Positions 1-8,016 of a stretch of 64,000 nt of DNA are shown piece by piece. A program made the translations under genes and the position numbers. Location of the stretch: NCBI RefSeq assembly GCF_042677945.1, contig NZ_JBHUDN010000014.1, one strand, 5' to 3'. The notes below the pieces were generated by a model that ran no database searches, had not been told where the DNA came from, and saw nothing but the letters and a program-made list of their open reading frames with translations. Source of the DNA: Haloplanus litoreus. GTDB lineage: Archaea > Halobacteriota > Halobacteria > Halobacteriales > Haloferacaceae. Every line of letters begins with the position of its first letter. Position 1 is the stretch's first letter.

Positions 1-122
1 TCAACAAGAACCTGTCCGACATGATCGGGCAGGAGTCCGGCGAACGGTTCCAGATGAACTTCGAGGGCGACACCGGCTACGTCGTCGTGCAGCCGTACGA
101 AGAACACGCCGGCGAGAACTAG
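1..122 (+). CDS. AIM24 family protein, C-terminal end (partial)
   Basis: The reading frame is open from the left edge and stops at 120-122, giving about 39 residues that include DMIGQESGERFQ and GYVVVQPYEEH. This tail is typical of the end of haloarchaeal AIM24 (TIGR00266-like) proteins, a beta-rich family of uncertain function. Only the C-terminus is in the window, so start, neighbours and promoter cannot be judged. The family call rests on the recalled shape of the tail and could be wrong. Confidence 0.6.
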   Translation, partial: NKNLSDMIGQESGERFQMNFEGDTGYVVVQPYEEHAGEN

Positions 123-240
123 ACCCGCCCAACATCATCTCCGCCGATGACTACAGGAAAAACAGCCTTGCGGAGATGTTCGCTCACCACTACCGCGAGC
201 AGGAGTAGACGGATCCGATAGCAGATGCGAGAGCAGAGAT

Positions 241-712
241 CTAGTTCCGAAAGATGGAGACGCTCGTACCAAGGGCGAGGAGAGCACCGAGCCCGATGAT
301 GTAGAACGGTTTGTTACTGCTCCGGTGCTTGAGGAACGCATTTCCGGGCGAATCCGTCGGGACGTAAGCCGTTACAGTGGCTCCCGGTTCATACCCCTCT
401 AATTTCGCTCTGGCGTCTTCTTTGGTCTCGAACTCGTGCGTAACGCCTCCGGGATACACGTTTGAAGACGTATCGGCCTCTCCTTCGTAAGTGTGGTTGA
501 AGGTCGCCCGGGGACGGTAGCCGTCGGTTCCCCGTCGTTGCTTGACTCGTTCGAGTGAGGTAGCGACGACCGTTGTATCGACCCTTTCTGTGGCGTCTAA
601 TGCTGCGGAGTGAGCCGAATAACTGTCTGCACCATACCATCGTCCCAAGCCCGACGACCAGCGCAAGTGCGATCTGGGGTGCCCCCGATGGGCCGCCGAA
701 GGTGAATTCCAT
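241..712 (-). pseudogene. DUF3592-type membrane protein, frameshifted
   Basis: Two minus-strand frames together make one DUF3592-like protein. The first starts with ATG at 712 and gives a start (MEFTFGGPSGAP) and a hydrophobic segment (IALALVVGLGTMVW). The second carries the rest: ALDATERVDTTVVAT, a beta-rich domain with YEGEADTSSNVYPG and GYEPGATVTAYV, and a closing membrane segment (IIGLGALLALG) up to the stop at 241. The join needs a shift of one frame somewhere around 600-650. Either the gene is inactivated or the draft sequence has an indel there. Function of the family is unknown; two membrane segments around an extracytoplasmic domain are expected. Confidence 0.7.
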
Positions 713-916
713 ACCTGAGTCGTGGGGCTAATAGATGGTGACTGAAGAATCCACGTGTCTCGTTCCGTAACGGCCCTCAATACACGTTGTTGACCTCGAT
801 GGCGCGAGTTATCGGACCCGTAGATCGTCCTTGCTCCATCTCTGACCGTCGTCATTCCTCACCGTTCGGTCGGGGGTCGGTATCGTAATACCCGTCCGGT
901 GCCAACGTCGTAGTAC

Positions 917-2563
917 ATGCCCTCCCTCGACGACCTCCTGCTCGCGGTCCGCGACTGGTTGGAACGACAACGTACCCGGAACCCCCGGGGAGTTGCCGGC
1001 GGAGCCGTCGTCGTCTCGGCGACGCTCCTCGCGCTCGCATGGTACTTCCGTCCGTGGCTCCACGGAGTCGTCTACGGGGTGTACACGACGCCGATCCTTC
1101 CGCTTGCCGTGGCGTTCGGACTGGTACTCGCTGTGGTCGTCGGGCGGCGCCTCGGTCCGTCCGTGGGTGGCCAGGCCGGCACCGCCGCGCTCGTACTCGT
1201 CCTCGTGGTAAGCGTGAGCGCGACCGGGTTGCTGGCTGGCGAAGAACTCGGAACATCGACGATGGAGCGCGCGAGTGCAACGGACAGCCTGAGCGAAACC
1301 GATCCGGAGAAACCGCGGGTCGTGACCAAAGCCGTCGCGGCACGGTACGCCTCGAACACGCTCAACTTCCCGCAGTACCGCATCGACGGTGGGGATATCA
1401 CCGTCCGGAACGGAACCCCGTACTGGTCCTACGCGCTCACCCCCGATGGCACCTTCAACTACTACACCAAACAGCAACACGGGACGGTCCTGGTCGACAT
1501 GACGCGGCAGAACGCCGAGGTGGATACGGTCGTCGGTGACCTCCGGAAGGGGATCGGTCCCGCGTTCTACAACAACTATCGGTTCGCGATGCTCAAACAG
1601 GCGAACTATCTGGTCGAGTACGACGACCCGTTCATGGTCGTCCACGAGGACGACCAGTATATCGCCGTCCCGTACACGAAACCGGAGTTCCACTGGCTCC
1701 CCCTGCCGTACACGACACCCGAGTGGGGTGGCGTGGTGTTGATCGACGGCGACGGCGACATCGAGGACCTCTCGCCCACCGAGGCCCGCGAGCATCCCGT
1801 CCTGCAGGACCAGAAGCTCTACCCGTTCGACCTGACCCGTAAGCGGGTCGCCGCGACGAAGTATCGTAACGGCATCGTCAACACGTTCACCAGCCACGAG
1901 GACGAAATCGAGGTGGCGCCAGTACCCGGCGAGGGCAACGACCAACCGTTCCTCGTGTTCACCGATAGCGGTCCGGAGTACATCGTCGCCGTCGAACCGT
2001 ACGGACAGGCACAGGGACTCAAAGAGATCTGGGCGGTCGACGCCCGAACCGGCGAGTACGAGCGGTACTCCCCGACGCAGTCCCTGTTCGGGGCCCGCAA
2101 GGCGACGGATTACGTCCGACAGGCCGCACGCACGACCGACTGGAATCGATTTCGGCCCTCCGAACCGATCCCCGTCGTCGTCGACGGGCAACTGTACTGG
2201 CAAGTCCGGATCGTCCCCAGCGACAGTAGCGGCATCGCGTACATGGCGTTCGTGAACGCTCGGTCGAGCGACGTCTACGAAGTGGAGACGACGGCCGAGG
2301 TAACCGCCTTCCTGCAGGGTGAACAGCTCGATACGGGCCGTGGCGACGGGCGACCGCCCGAGGGTCGGACGCCGACGCTCGTCGTGGAGCGAGTGGCCCC
2401 GAACGGTTCCGTGGTCGAGACACTGGAGATATACGGCAACGAGACCGTCCGCGTCGTCCAGGGGAACGCGACCAACACGACGGCCGGATCGGACGACGGC
2501 ACTGCGGATCGACGCCGTCCGGACGTGTCGGGCGTGGGAGCCGTCTACGCGTTCGGCCGGTGA
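917..2563 (+). CDS. Hypothetical membrane protein, 548 aa
   Basis: A long intact frame whose N-terminal 115 residues hold three likely membrane segments (about 27-45, 53-75 and 86-106), followed by a roughly 430-residue soluble region that should lie outside the cell. The soluble part contains repeated beta-rich stretches (for example GTPYWSYALTPDG and GQLYWQVRIVPSD, which resemble each other and may be two related modules) and ends in an Asn/Thr-rich stretch with several N-x-T/S sites. I do not recognise a named family. It has its own upstream region and stands 63 bases before the methyltransferase gene. A surface or signalling role is only a guess. Confidence 0.75.
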   Translation: MPSLDDLLLAVRDWLERQRTRNPRGVAGGAVVVSATLLALAWYFRPWLHGVVYGVYTTPILPLAVAFGLVLAVVVGRRLGPSVGGQAGTAALVLVLVVSVSATGLLAGEELGTSTMERASATDSLSETDPEKPRVVTKAVAARYASNTLNFPQYRIDGGDITVRNGTPYWSYALTPDGTFNYYTKQQHGTVLVDMTRQNAEVDTVVGDLRKGIGPAFYNNYRFAMLKQANYLVEYDDPFMVVHEDDQYIAVPYTKPEFHWLPLPYTTPEWGGVVLIDGDGDIEDLSPTEAREHPVLQDQKLYPFDLTRKRVAATKYRNGIVNTFTSHEDEIEVAPVPGEGNDQPFLVFTDSGPEYIVAVEPYGQAQGLKEIWAVDARTGEYERYSPTQSLFGARKATDYVRQAARTTDWNRFRPSEPIPVVVDGQLYWQVRIVPSDSSGIAYMAFVNARSSDVYEVETTAEVTAFLQGEQLDTGRGDGRPPEGRTPTLVVERVAPNGSVVETLEIYGNETVRVVQGNATNTTAGSDDGTADRRRPDVSGVGAVYAFGR

Positions 2564-2626
2564 CGCGAGCGACTCACACAAAGTTATAGCTACCACCGGG
2601 AACACCATCCGGTACGATCGGACCGC

Positions 2627-3700
2627 ATGATACAGGCTACGGATATCCCCGACTGGCTCGACTCGGACGATAGAAACGCGCTCGTCCACGGCGACAGCCG
2701 CGACGTGTTGCAACGGGTCCCGGACGCTGCCATCGACTGCGTCGTGACCTCGCCGCCGTACTGGGGGGTCCGTGACTACGACGGGGAGAGCGGTCTGGGG
2801 ACGGAAGCGAGCGTCGACGAGTTCGTCGACGCCCTCCTCGCCGTCCTCGACGAGGTGAAACGCGTGCTGAAGCCCGAGGGGAGTTTCTGGCTCAACCTCG
2901 GGGACACGTATCGGGACAAGGACCTCGCGGGCGTGCCGTGGCGGGTGGCGCTCGCGCTCAAGGACCGCCAGAACTGGATTCTGCGAAACGACGTCGTCTG
3001 GAACAAGGTGAAAGGAAATCCGAGTTCGGCGACCGATCGCCTGCGTGTCATGCACGAGTACGTCTTCCACTTCGTCACGCAGAAGTCCTACTACTACGAC
3101 GACGACGCCATCCGGGAAGACGAGGACTTCGAACTCACCTACAAGGACAACGGCGACGTCGTCTCGCCGACGGGGGTCTCGGGGGCACGGTACCGGCGAC
3201 AGATCGAAGAAAGCGAGACGTTGAGCGAGGACGAAACGGAGAACGCCCTCGACGCACTCGACGAGCACCTAGAGATGCTGCGGAATCGGGAGATCAAGGA
3301 CTTTCGCATGGTCGTCCGCGACGAACAGCGGACGACCCACGGGGACTCGGCTGATCTCTCGGGACGCGCCCGAGAGCTAGCTGAAAAGGGATTCTACTGC
3401 CTGCGATACAACGCGAACGGACCGATGCCGGAGAACGTCTGGGATATCGTCCCCGAGGACGAACACCGCGACGACTCACACTGTGCAGTCTACCCCGTCG
3501 AACTCCCCAAGTTGCCGATTCGGGCCACCTGTCCCGAAGACGGCATCGTCCTCGATCCGTTCGTGGGGACGGGGACGACGGTGGTCGCCGCGAACAAACT
3601 CGGTCGCCGGGGACTCGGAATCGACGCGAGTGCGGAGTACCTAGAGACCGCCAGCGACCGTCTCGACGCCGGCGTCCAGATGACCTTCGACGGCCTCTGA
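2627..3700 (+). CDS. zim: Site-specific DNA methyltransferase, m4C class (Zim-like)
   Basis: A beta-class amino-methyltransferase of 357 residues: the catalytic motif TSPPYW lies at residues 41-46 and the S-adenosylmethionine-binding motif DPFVGTGTT near residue 308, in the permuted order of N4-cytosine/N6-adenine enzymes. TSPPYW is usual for N4-cytosine enzymes. The middle (about 150-260) is an acidic variable region where target recognition would lie. No restriction nuclease gene is next to it, so it is an orphan enzyme. Haloarchaea widely carry an orphan CTAG methylase called Zim; size and motifs fit this, but specificity cannot be read from the sequence. Three CTAG sites lie within the gene itself. 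Confidence 0.8.
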   Translation: MIQATDIPDWLDSDDRNALVHGDSRDVLQRVPDAAIDCVVTSPPYWGVRDYDGESGLGTEASVDEFVDALLAVLDEVKRVLKPEGSFWLNLGDTYRDKDLAGVPWRVALALKDRQNWILRNDVVWNKVKGNPSSATDRLRVMHEYVFHFVTQKSYYYDDDAIREDEDFELTYKDNGDVVSPTGVSGARYRRQIEESETLSEDETENALDALDEHLEMLRNREIKDFRMVVRDEQRTTHGDSADLSGRARELAEKGFYCLRYNANGPMPENVWDIVPEDEHRDDSHCAVYPVELPKLPIRATCPEDGIVLDPFVGTGTTVVAANKLGRRGLGIDASAEYLETASDRLDAGVQMTFDGL

Positions 3701-3910
3701 CCGACCGGTCGCTCACCCGGACGCCGAAACCGACACCGCGTCGGCGGTTCGGACGAAGCCAACGCCGTCGGACTGAGTTCCCACGCCCTGCACACGATGA
3801 GACTGTCCGAAGGAGCCCCCGCAGTCGTGGGCCGTGGATCGACCGCCGACCCCGCCCCGGCAGTCGATCAATAGGTATATACGTCGCTCCGGGCAACGTT
3901 TGACCGACGT
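3701..3910. other. Intergenic region before tRNA-Arg(CCG)
   Basis: About 210 bases with no convincing gene. The only signal I see is a TATA-like element GGTATATA at 3874-3881, placed 30-37 bases before the tRNA and so probably its promoter. Confidence 0.6.
3874..3881 (+). promoter_or_regulatory. TATA box of tRNA-Arg(CCG)
   Basis: GGTATATA stands out from the GC-rich surroundings and ends 30 bases before the first tRNA base, the usual archaeal spacing. Confidence 0.6.
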
Positions 3911-3983
3911 GTCCCGGTAGGGTAGTGGACTATCCTCTTGGCTTCCGGAGCCAGGGACCGGCGTTCAAATCGCCGCCGGGACG
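3911..3983 (+). tRNA. tRNA-Arg (anticodon CCG)
   Basis: The sequence folds as a cloverleaf. The acceptor stem is GTCCCGG with CCGGGAC followed by discriminator G; the anticodon stem TTGGC/GCCAG encloses the loop TTCCGGA, giving anticodon CCG, which reads CGG (Arg). The T stem is CGGCG/CGCCG around TTCAAAT. No intron is visible and the CCA end is not encoded. The arginyl-tRNA synthetase gene lies about 670 bases downstream. Confidence 0.95.
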
Positions 3984-4201
3984 TTTCTACCGACACCCCG
4001 ACGCCGAGCGCCACGCTCGCACCCGCTCGCGTTGGCGCCGGCCTCGAAGAAGGGGATCTGAGTGCACACGAGAGGTCCGAGCGTCTGGCCCGGGAATCGA
4101 ATCGGGAGTTCGATCCACACATCTTCGACGATTGAGGCGGTGACCGCCACTCGCCGCCAGCGCGGCTTCGAACCGGTGCTGTGTGTATTGCACACGACTA
4201 A

Positions 4202-4209
4202 AGATATAT
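4202..4209 (+). promoter_or_regulatory. TATA box of the 91-aa gene
   Basis: AGATATAT ends 24 bases before the ATG at 4234, the expected distance for a leaderless haloarchaeal transcript; this helps choose that start over an upstream in-frame ATG. Confidence 0.6.
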
Positions 4210-4233
4210 CCGCAGTCGGCACGAAGGCGACGT

Positions 4234-4509
4234 ATGCGCACGCTTCGAGAGGTGAACAGGAGACTGATCGACGCCATCGAGGAACCCCCGGACACGGGTG
4301 AGGAACCGCGTCTGGACAGACTCGCTGCGACCCTCTGGGATCGCGAACGGAACGGGGACACGCTGGATCCCGGCTCCCTCTGCCGGCTGCGTCACGCATT
4401 GCGGGACATCGCCGAGACGACACACGAGGACCGGGCACGGCACCTCGAACGTGCCCGCGACCTGCTCGCGGAGTACGCCGCCGAACGGCCGAACGACCGA
4501 CACACGTAG
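4234..4509 (+). CDS. Small helical protein, 91 aa
   Basis: An acidic and basic, almost wholly alpha-helical protein without cysteines or a membrane segment. The start at 4234 is preferred because a TATA-like box lies just before it. The pattern (two or three amphipathic helices, with repeated R-L-x-x-L and H-A-L-R-D-I motifs) recalls small haloarchaeal helical proteins annotated as DUF7553, but that link is from memory and weak. It stands between tRNA-Arg(CCG) and argS on the same strand and has no evident tie to either. Confidence 0.65.
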   Translation: MRTLREVNRRLIDAIEEPPDTGEEPRLDRLAATLWDRERNGDTLDPGSLCRLRHALRDIAETTHEDRARHLERARDLLAEYAAERPNDRHT

Positions 4510-4648
4510 TCGACGTCACCGACCGTCGTGGCGACTGCGTTCGAGTTCAGAAAGCGCGCTACGCCAGCACGTGCCGCGCTCACACGGTGTGGCGATCCCG
4601 CCCATGTAGTGAGATTTATGCGGGAGTAGGGGTGAGGATTTCCGAAGA

Positions 4649-6547
4649 ATGCTTGGAGCTATCCGACGCGAGCTACTCGAGGGTCTCCGCGTCGCCGTCG
4701 CCGACGTGGGCTACGACCGCGAGGTCGACTCCTCGGCCGTCGAACTGGAGGACTTCGACGACGAGGAGAAAGGGGAGTTCTCGTCTGCGATTTCGTTTGC
4801 CATCGCGGCCGACGCCGGGGCGAACCCGATGGCCGTCGCCGAGGAACTGGCTGACGCCCACCGTGGTCATGGTCTGCCGACGGGCATCGCGAGCGTCACC
4901 GTCGTGAACGGCCACATCAACTACCACTTGGACGTGGAGACGATGGCTCGGCTGACGCTCGCGACTATCGACTCGGAGGGCGCGGGCTACGGGTCGCGTG
5001 AGCGGACCGACCCCGAACGGATCGTCGCCGACGTCTCCTCGCCGAACATCGCCAAGCCCCTCCACGTGGGCCACCTGCGGAACACCATCCTGAGCGACGC
5101 GCTCATGAACGTCCTGGCGGAGCGTGGCCACGACGTGACCCGCGACAATCACCTCGGCGACTGGGGGACGCAGTTCGGAAACCTGCTCCACGAGTACGTC
5201 GAGTTCGGCGACGAGGCGGCCTTCGAGACCGACCCCATCGCCCACCTGCTCGAACTCTACCAGCAGTTCGAACAGCGGGACGGACTGCTGGAGGACGTCG
5301 AGGAGTTCGGCGCCCTGACCGGGGAGTTCGAGGCGGCCGTCGCAGAAGAGCGGGCGTACCACGTCGACGACGGCAAGGAGTGGTTCGCTCGTCTCGAACG
5401 CGGCGACGAGGAGGCAGTCGAGCGCTGGGAGCAGTTCCGCGAGGCCAGTATCGAACGCTTCGAGGCCATCTACGCGGAACTCGGCGTCGACTTCGACCTC
5501 TGGTTGGGCGAGAGCTTCTACGCCCGCGAGGGATGGAACGACCTGGTCGTCGAGAAGGCGTTGAACGAGGAGGTGGCGATGCGCGGCCCGGACGGCTCGG
5601 TGTTCATTCCCATCTACCCCGACGAGTACGACGACGCGGGCGACCCGGAGAAGGCCAACGTCGACGCGTCCCTGGATCGCGCCCGCAGGATGATCGACGA
5701 GGCCGGGACCGTCGACGACGCCGAGTTCGACGCCTTCTACATCGTCAAGTCGGACGGCTCGACGGTGTACGGAACGCGCGACCTGGCGACCATCGAGTAC
5801 CGGGTCAGCGAGTTCGACGCCGACCAGTCGGTGTACGTCGTCGCCAGCGAGCAGAACCGCTACTTCCAGCAATTGTTCGTGGCCGCACGCAAGATGGGGT
5901 ACGACGACGTGCGCCTCGAACACATCGACTACGGCATGATCAGTCTTCCCGAGGGGAGCATGTCGACCCGCGGCGGACAGATCGTCACGGTCCGTGAGGT
6001 CCTCGACGCGGCCCGGGAGCGCGCCCGCGACATCGTCGAGGAGAAGGGCCGGAACGTCGAGGCGGGAGAAGTCGACGCCATCGCCCGCAAAATCGCGCTC
6101 GCGACGGTCAAGTACGGGATGGTGGCCTCGAACCGCGGCAAAGACATCACCTTCGACATCGACGAGGCGGTGTCGCTGGAGGGCGACACCGGGCCGTACG
6201 TGCAGTACGCCACCACCCGTGCGTACAGCATCCTCGACTCGGCGCCGGGTGTCCCGGCCGTCGACGACGTCGACCCGTCGGCGTTCAACGACACGGATCA
6301 CAACCTCCTCTATCACCTCGGACGATACCCGCTCGTCCTGGAACGCTGCGAGAAACGGTACGACGCCGCGCCGCTGGCTCGCTACCTGCTCGACCTGGCA
6401 CACGTCTTCAACTCCTTCTACCACAAGAATCGGGTGCTGGACGCGGAGTCCGCGGCCGAGGAACGACTCGTCCTGACCGACGCCACGGCCCAGGTGTTCG
6501 AGAACGGTCTCGGACTGCTCGGCATCGAGACGCTCGCCGAGATGTGA
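4649..6547 (+). CDS. argS: Arginyl-tRNA synthetase
   Basis: Class I aminoacyl-tRNA synthetase that charges tRNA-Arg with arginine. The N-terminal Arg-tRNA-synthetase additional domain fills about residues 1-110 (with VVNGHINYHLD at its end). The HIGH signature appears as PLHVGHLRNT (HVGH at 139-142), the KMSKS counterpart is the region MSTRGGQIV, and the C-terminal anticodon-binding helical domain ends in LLGIETLAEM, where a terminal Met is typical of the family. The internal acidic insertions around 190-260 are common in haloarchaea. It lies downstream of the tRNA-Arg(CCG) gene. Intact, 632 residues. Confidence 0.97.
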   Translation: MLGAIRRELLEGLRVAVADVGYDREVDSSAVELEDFDDEEKGEFSSAISFAIAADAGANPMAVAEELADAHRGHGLPTGIASVTVVNGHINYHLDVETMARLTLATIDSEGAGYGSRERTDPERIVADVSSPNIAKPLHVGHLRNTILSDALMNVLAERGHDVTRDNHLGDWGTQFGNLLHEYVEFGDEAAFETDPIAHLLELYQQFEQRDGLLEDVEEFGALTGEFEAAVAEERAYHVDDGKEWFARLERGDEEAVERWEQFREASIERFEAIYAELGVDFDLWLGESFYAREGWNDLVVEKALNEEVAMRGPDGSVFIPIYPDEYDDAGDPEKANVDASLDRARRMIDEAGTVDDAEFDAFYIVKSDGSTVYGTRDLATIEYRVSEFDADQSVYVVASEQNRYFQQLFVAARKMGYDDVRLEHIDYGMISLPEGSMSTRGGQIVTVREVLDAARERARDIVEEKGRNVEAGEVDAIARKIALATVKYGMVASNRGKDITFDIDEAVSLEGDTGPYVQYATTRAYSILDSAPGVPAVDDVDPSAFNDTDHNLLYHLGRYPLVLERCEKRYDAAPLARYLLDLAHVFNSFYHKNRVLDAESAAEERLVLTDATAQVFENGLGLLGIETLAEM

Positions 6548-6589
6548 GGCGCCGGGGCACTTATTCTCCCCCGCTCCGACGCCTCGACC

Positions 6590-7159
6590 GTGTGCCGACG
6601 CGACGACTGGCTCCCCGTACTACTCGTCGTCTGTCTCCTGAGCGCCGGGTGTGCCGGCGTGGCGCCGGCGCCGACACCCGGGGCCGAGGCGACGGCGACG
6701 CCCTCGAACGGGACGGCCGTTCGCGTCGTCGACGTCGTCGACGGCGACACCCTCGACGTGCGGTTCCCGGACGGTCGGACGGACACGGTGCGGTTGCTCG
6801 GCGTCGACACGCCGGAGGTCCACACCGAGAACGATCCGGCGGAGTTCGAGGGAGTTCCCGACACCGAGGCCGGCCGGACCTGTCTCCGCCGTCAGGGCGA
6901 GGCGGCGAGTGCCGTCGCTTCGGAACGCCTCGCGGACCGGGAGGTGACGCTCCGGTTCGACGCCGCGGCGGGCCGGCGCGGCGGCTACGACCGACTGCTC
7001 GCCTACGTCGTGACCGACGGCGAGTCGTTCAACGCGGCGTTGCTCGAACGCGGACACGCCCGCCTCTACGACTCGTCGTTCCGGAATCGGGATCGATACG
7101 CTGCGCTCGAACGTGCGGCCCGTGAGGCGGGACGAGGCGTCTGGTCGTGTGCGGAGTGA
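6590..7159 (+). CDS. Secreted thermonuclease (SNase-like lipoprotein)
   Basis: A 189-residue protein with a short hydrophobic start ending in the lipobox LLSAGC, so it is probably exported and lipid-anchored through the cysteine. A low-complexity linker follows, and then a staphylococcal-nuclease-like domain from about residue 45: VVDVVDGDTLDV, RLLGVDTPEV (with the metal/catalytic Arg and Asp/Glu) and RRGGYDRLLAYV. Such enzymes cut DNA and RNA with calcium. The start is GTG at 6590; there is no better ATG. Expected role is extracellular nucleic acid breakdown for nutrient use. It follows argS by 42 bases but is functionally unrelated. Confidence 0.88.
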   Translation: MCRRDDWLPVLLVVCLLSAGCAGVAPAPTPGAEATATPSNGTAVRVVDVVDGDTLDVRFPDGRTDTVRLLGVDTPEVHTENDPAEFEGVPDTEAGRTCLRRQGEAASAVASERLADREVTLRFDAAAGRRGGYDRLLAYVVTDGESFNAALLERGHARLYDSSFRNRDRYAALERAAREAGRGVWSCAE

Positions 7160-7317
7160 CGGGAGTCGCCGCCCGGGAACTGCAAGGGAATGGGGGATGG
7201 CGCGTGTGCCCCCGAGAGAACGACGCGCTCGTCGCAGACGAGTCTCGGGGGACGCAGTGATTACTATCAAGCATTCACAAAGACTTTAGTATAACCAGAA
7301 AATATGTCACGACGAAC

Positions 7318-7392
7318 ATGGCTCCCACACGGTTCCGGACGGTGGAGACGGGCGAGCGGACGACGTGGGTCCGTGAGGCGGTGAGTCGATGA
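7318..7392 (+). CDS. Possible 24-codon leader peptide before the METTL5-like gene
   Basis: A 24-codon frame beginning with ATG at 7318 stops with a TGA that overlaps the ATG of the next gene (ATGA, 7389-7392). A TATA-like stretch TTTAGTAT lies at 7285-7292, about 26 bases before the ATG, so leaderless transcription would begin here rather than at the methyltransferase start. This arrangement would couple translation of the next gene. The peptide has no recognisable motif and could be chance. Confidence 0.3.
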   Translation: MAPTRFRTVETGERTTWVREAVSR

Positions 7393-8015
7393 CGGCGACC
7401 AAGGCGGGACTCGCTGGACAGTTAGCGGTCGTCGCCGGCTTCGAGAACCCACAGGCTGCCCTCGAGCAGTATCCGACGCCGCCGGAACTGGCCGCTCACG
7501 TGGTCCACGTGGCGGACCTCAACGACGATATCGAGGGGCGGACGGTCGTCGATCTCGGGGCGGGGACGGGAATGTTCACGCTCGGAGCGGCACTCCGGGG
7601 TCCCGCCCGAGCGGTCGGCGTGGAGATCGACCGCGGCGCCCTCGACGTCGCTCGGGAGAACCAGCGCCGTGTCGGAACGCGGACGGAGATTCACTGGGTT
7701 CAGGCCGACGCCACGCGTGCCCCCCTGTGTCCGGACGGCCCCACGACGGTCGTGATGAATCCGCCGTTCGGCGCACAGGAGGGCAACGAACACGCCGATC
7801 GGGCGTTTCTGGCGACCGCCGCCGATATCGCGGACGTCTCGTACTCGGTGCACAACGCCGGTAGCCAGGAGTTCGTCGGGTCCTTCGCCGCCGACAACGG
7901 TGGCGAGGTTACGCACGCGTTCGCCGCCGAGTTCGATCTCGACCGGCAGTTCGACCACCACGCCGCGGACCGCAAGGAGATCGACACGGAAGTGTTCCGC
8001 ATCGAGTGGACCTGA
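7389..8015 (+). CDS. METTL5-like RNA methyltransferase
   Basis: A Rossmann-fold S-adenosylmethionine-dependent methyltransferase of 208 residues: the cofactor loop VVDLGAGTG is at 53-61, an acidic strand end GVEIDRGAL at 77-85, and the catalytic NPPFG at 124-128, the signature of N6-adenine methylation in this family. The archaeal and eukaryotic METTL5 proteins act on ribosomal RNA; that activity is inferred here from family membership. The N-terminal region with QYPTPPELAAHV is typical of archaeal members. Start ATG at 7389 overlaps a possible upstream mini-frame. Confidence 0.88.
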   Translation: MTATKAGLAGQLAVVAGFENPQAALEQYPTPPELAAHVVHVADLNDDIEGRTVVDLGAGTGMFTLGAALRGPARAVGVEIDRGALDVARENQRRVGTRTEIHWVQADATRAPLCPDGPTTVVMNPPFGAQEGNEHADRAFLATAADIADVSYSVHNAGSQEFVGSFAADNGGEVTHAFAAEFDLDRQFDHHAADRKEIDTEVFRIEWT

Positions 8016-8016
8016 G

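Noticed and set aside
125..208. Peptide-like stretch after the AIM24 stop (SADDYRKNSLAEMF)
   Set aside because: No start codon in frame and too short; could be a remnant, cannot be supported.
809..3268. Very long minus-strand frame opposite the membrane protein and methylase genes
   Set aside because: It is the antisense shadow of GC-rich coding DNA; low-complexity Val/Asp/Arg-rich translation without domains. The same holds for 4673-6424, 7900-9840 and 12025-14007.
3938..4135. Short plus-strand frame starting in tRNA-Arg(CCG), ending RESNREFDPHIFDD
   Set aside because: The end looks protein-like, but the frame has no start outside the tRNA and no promoter; at most a gene remnant.
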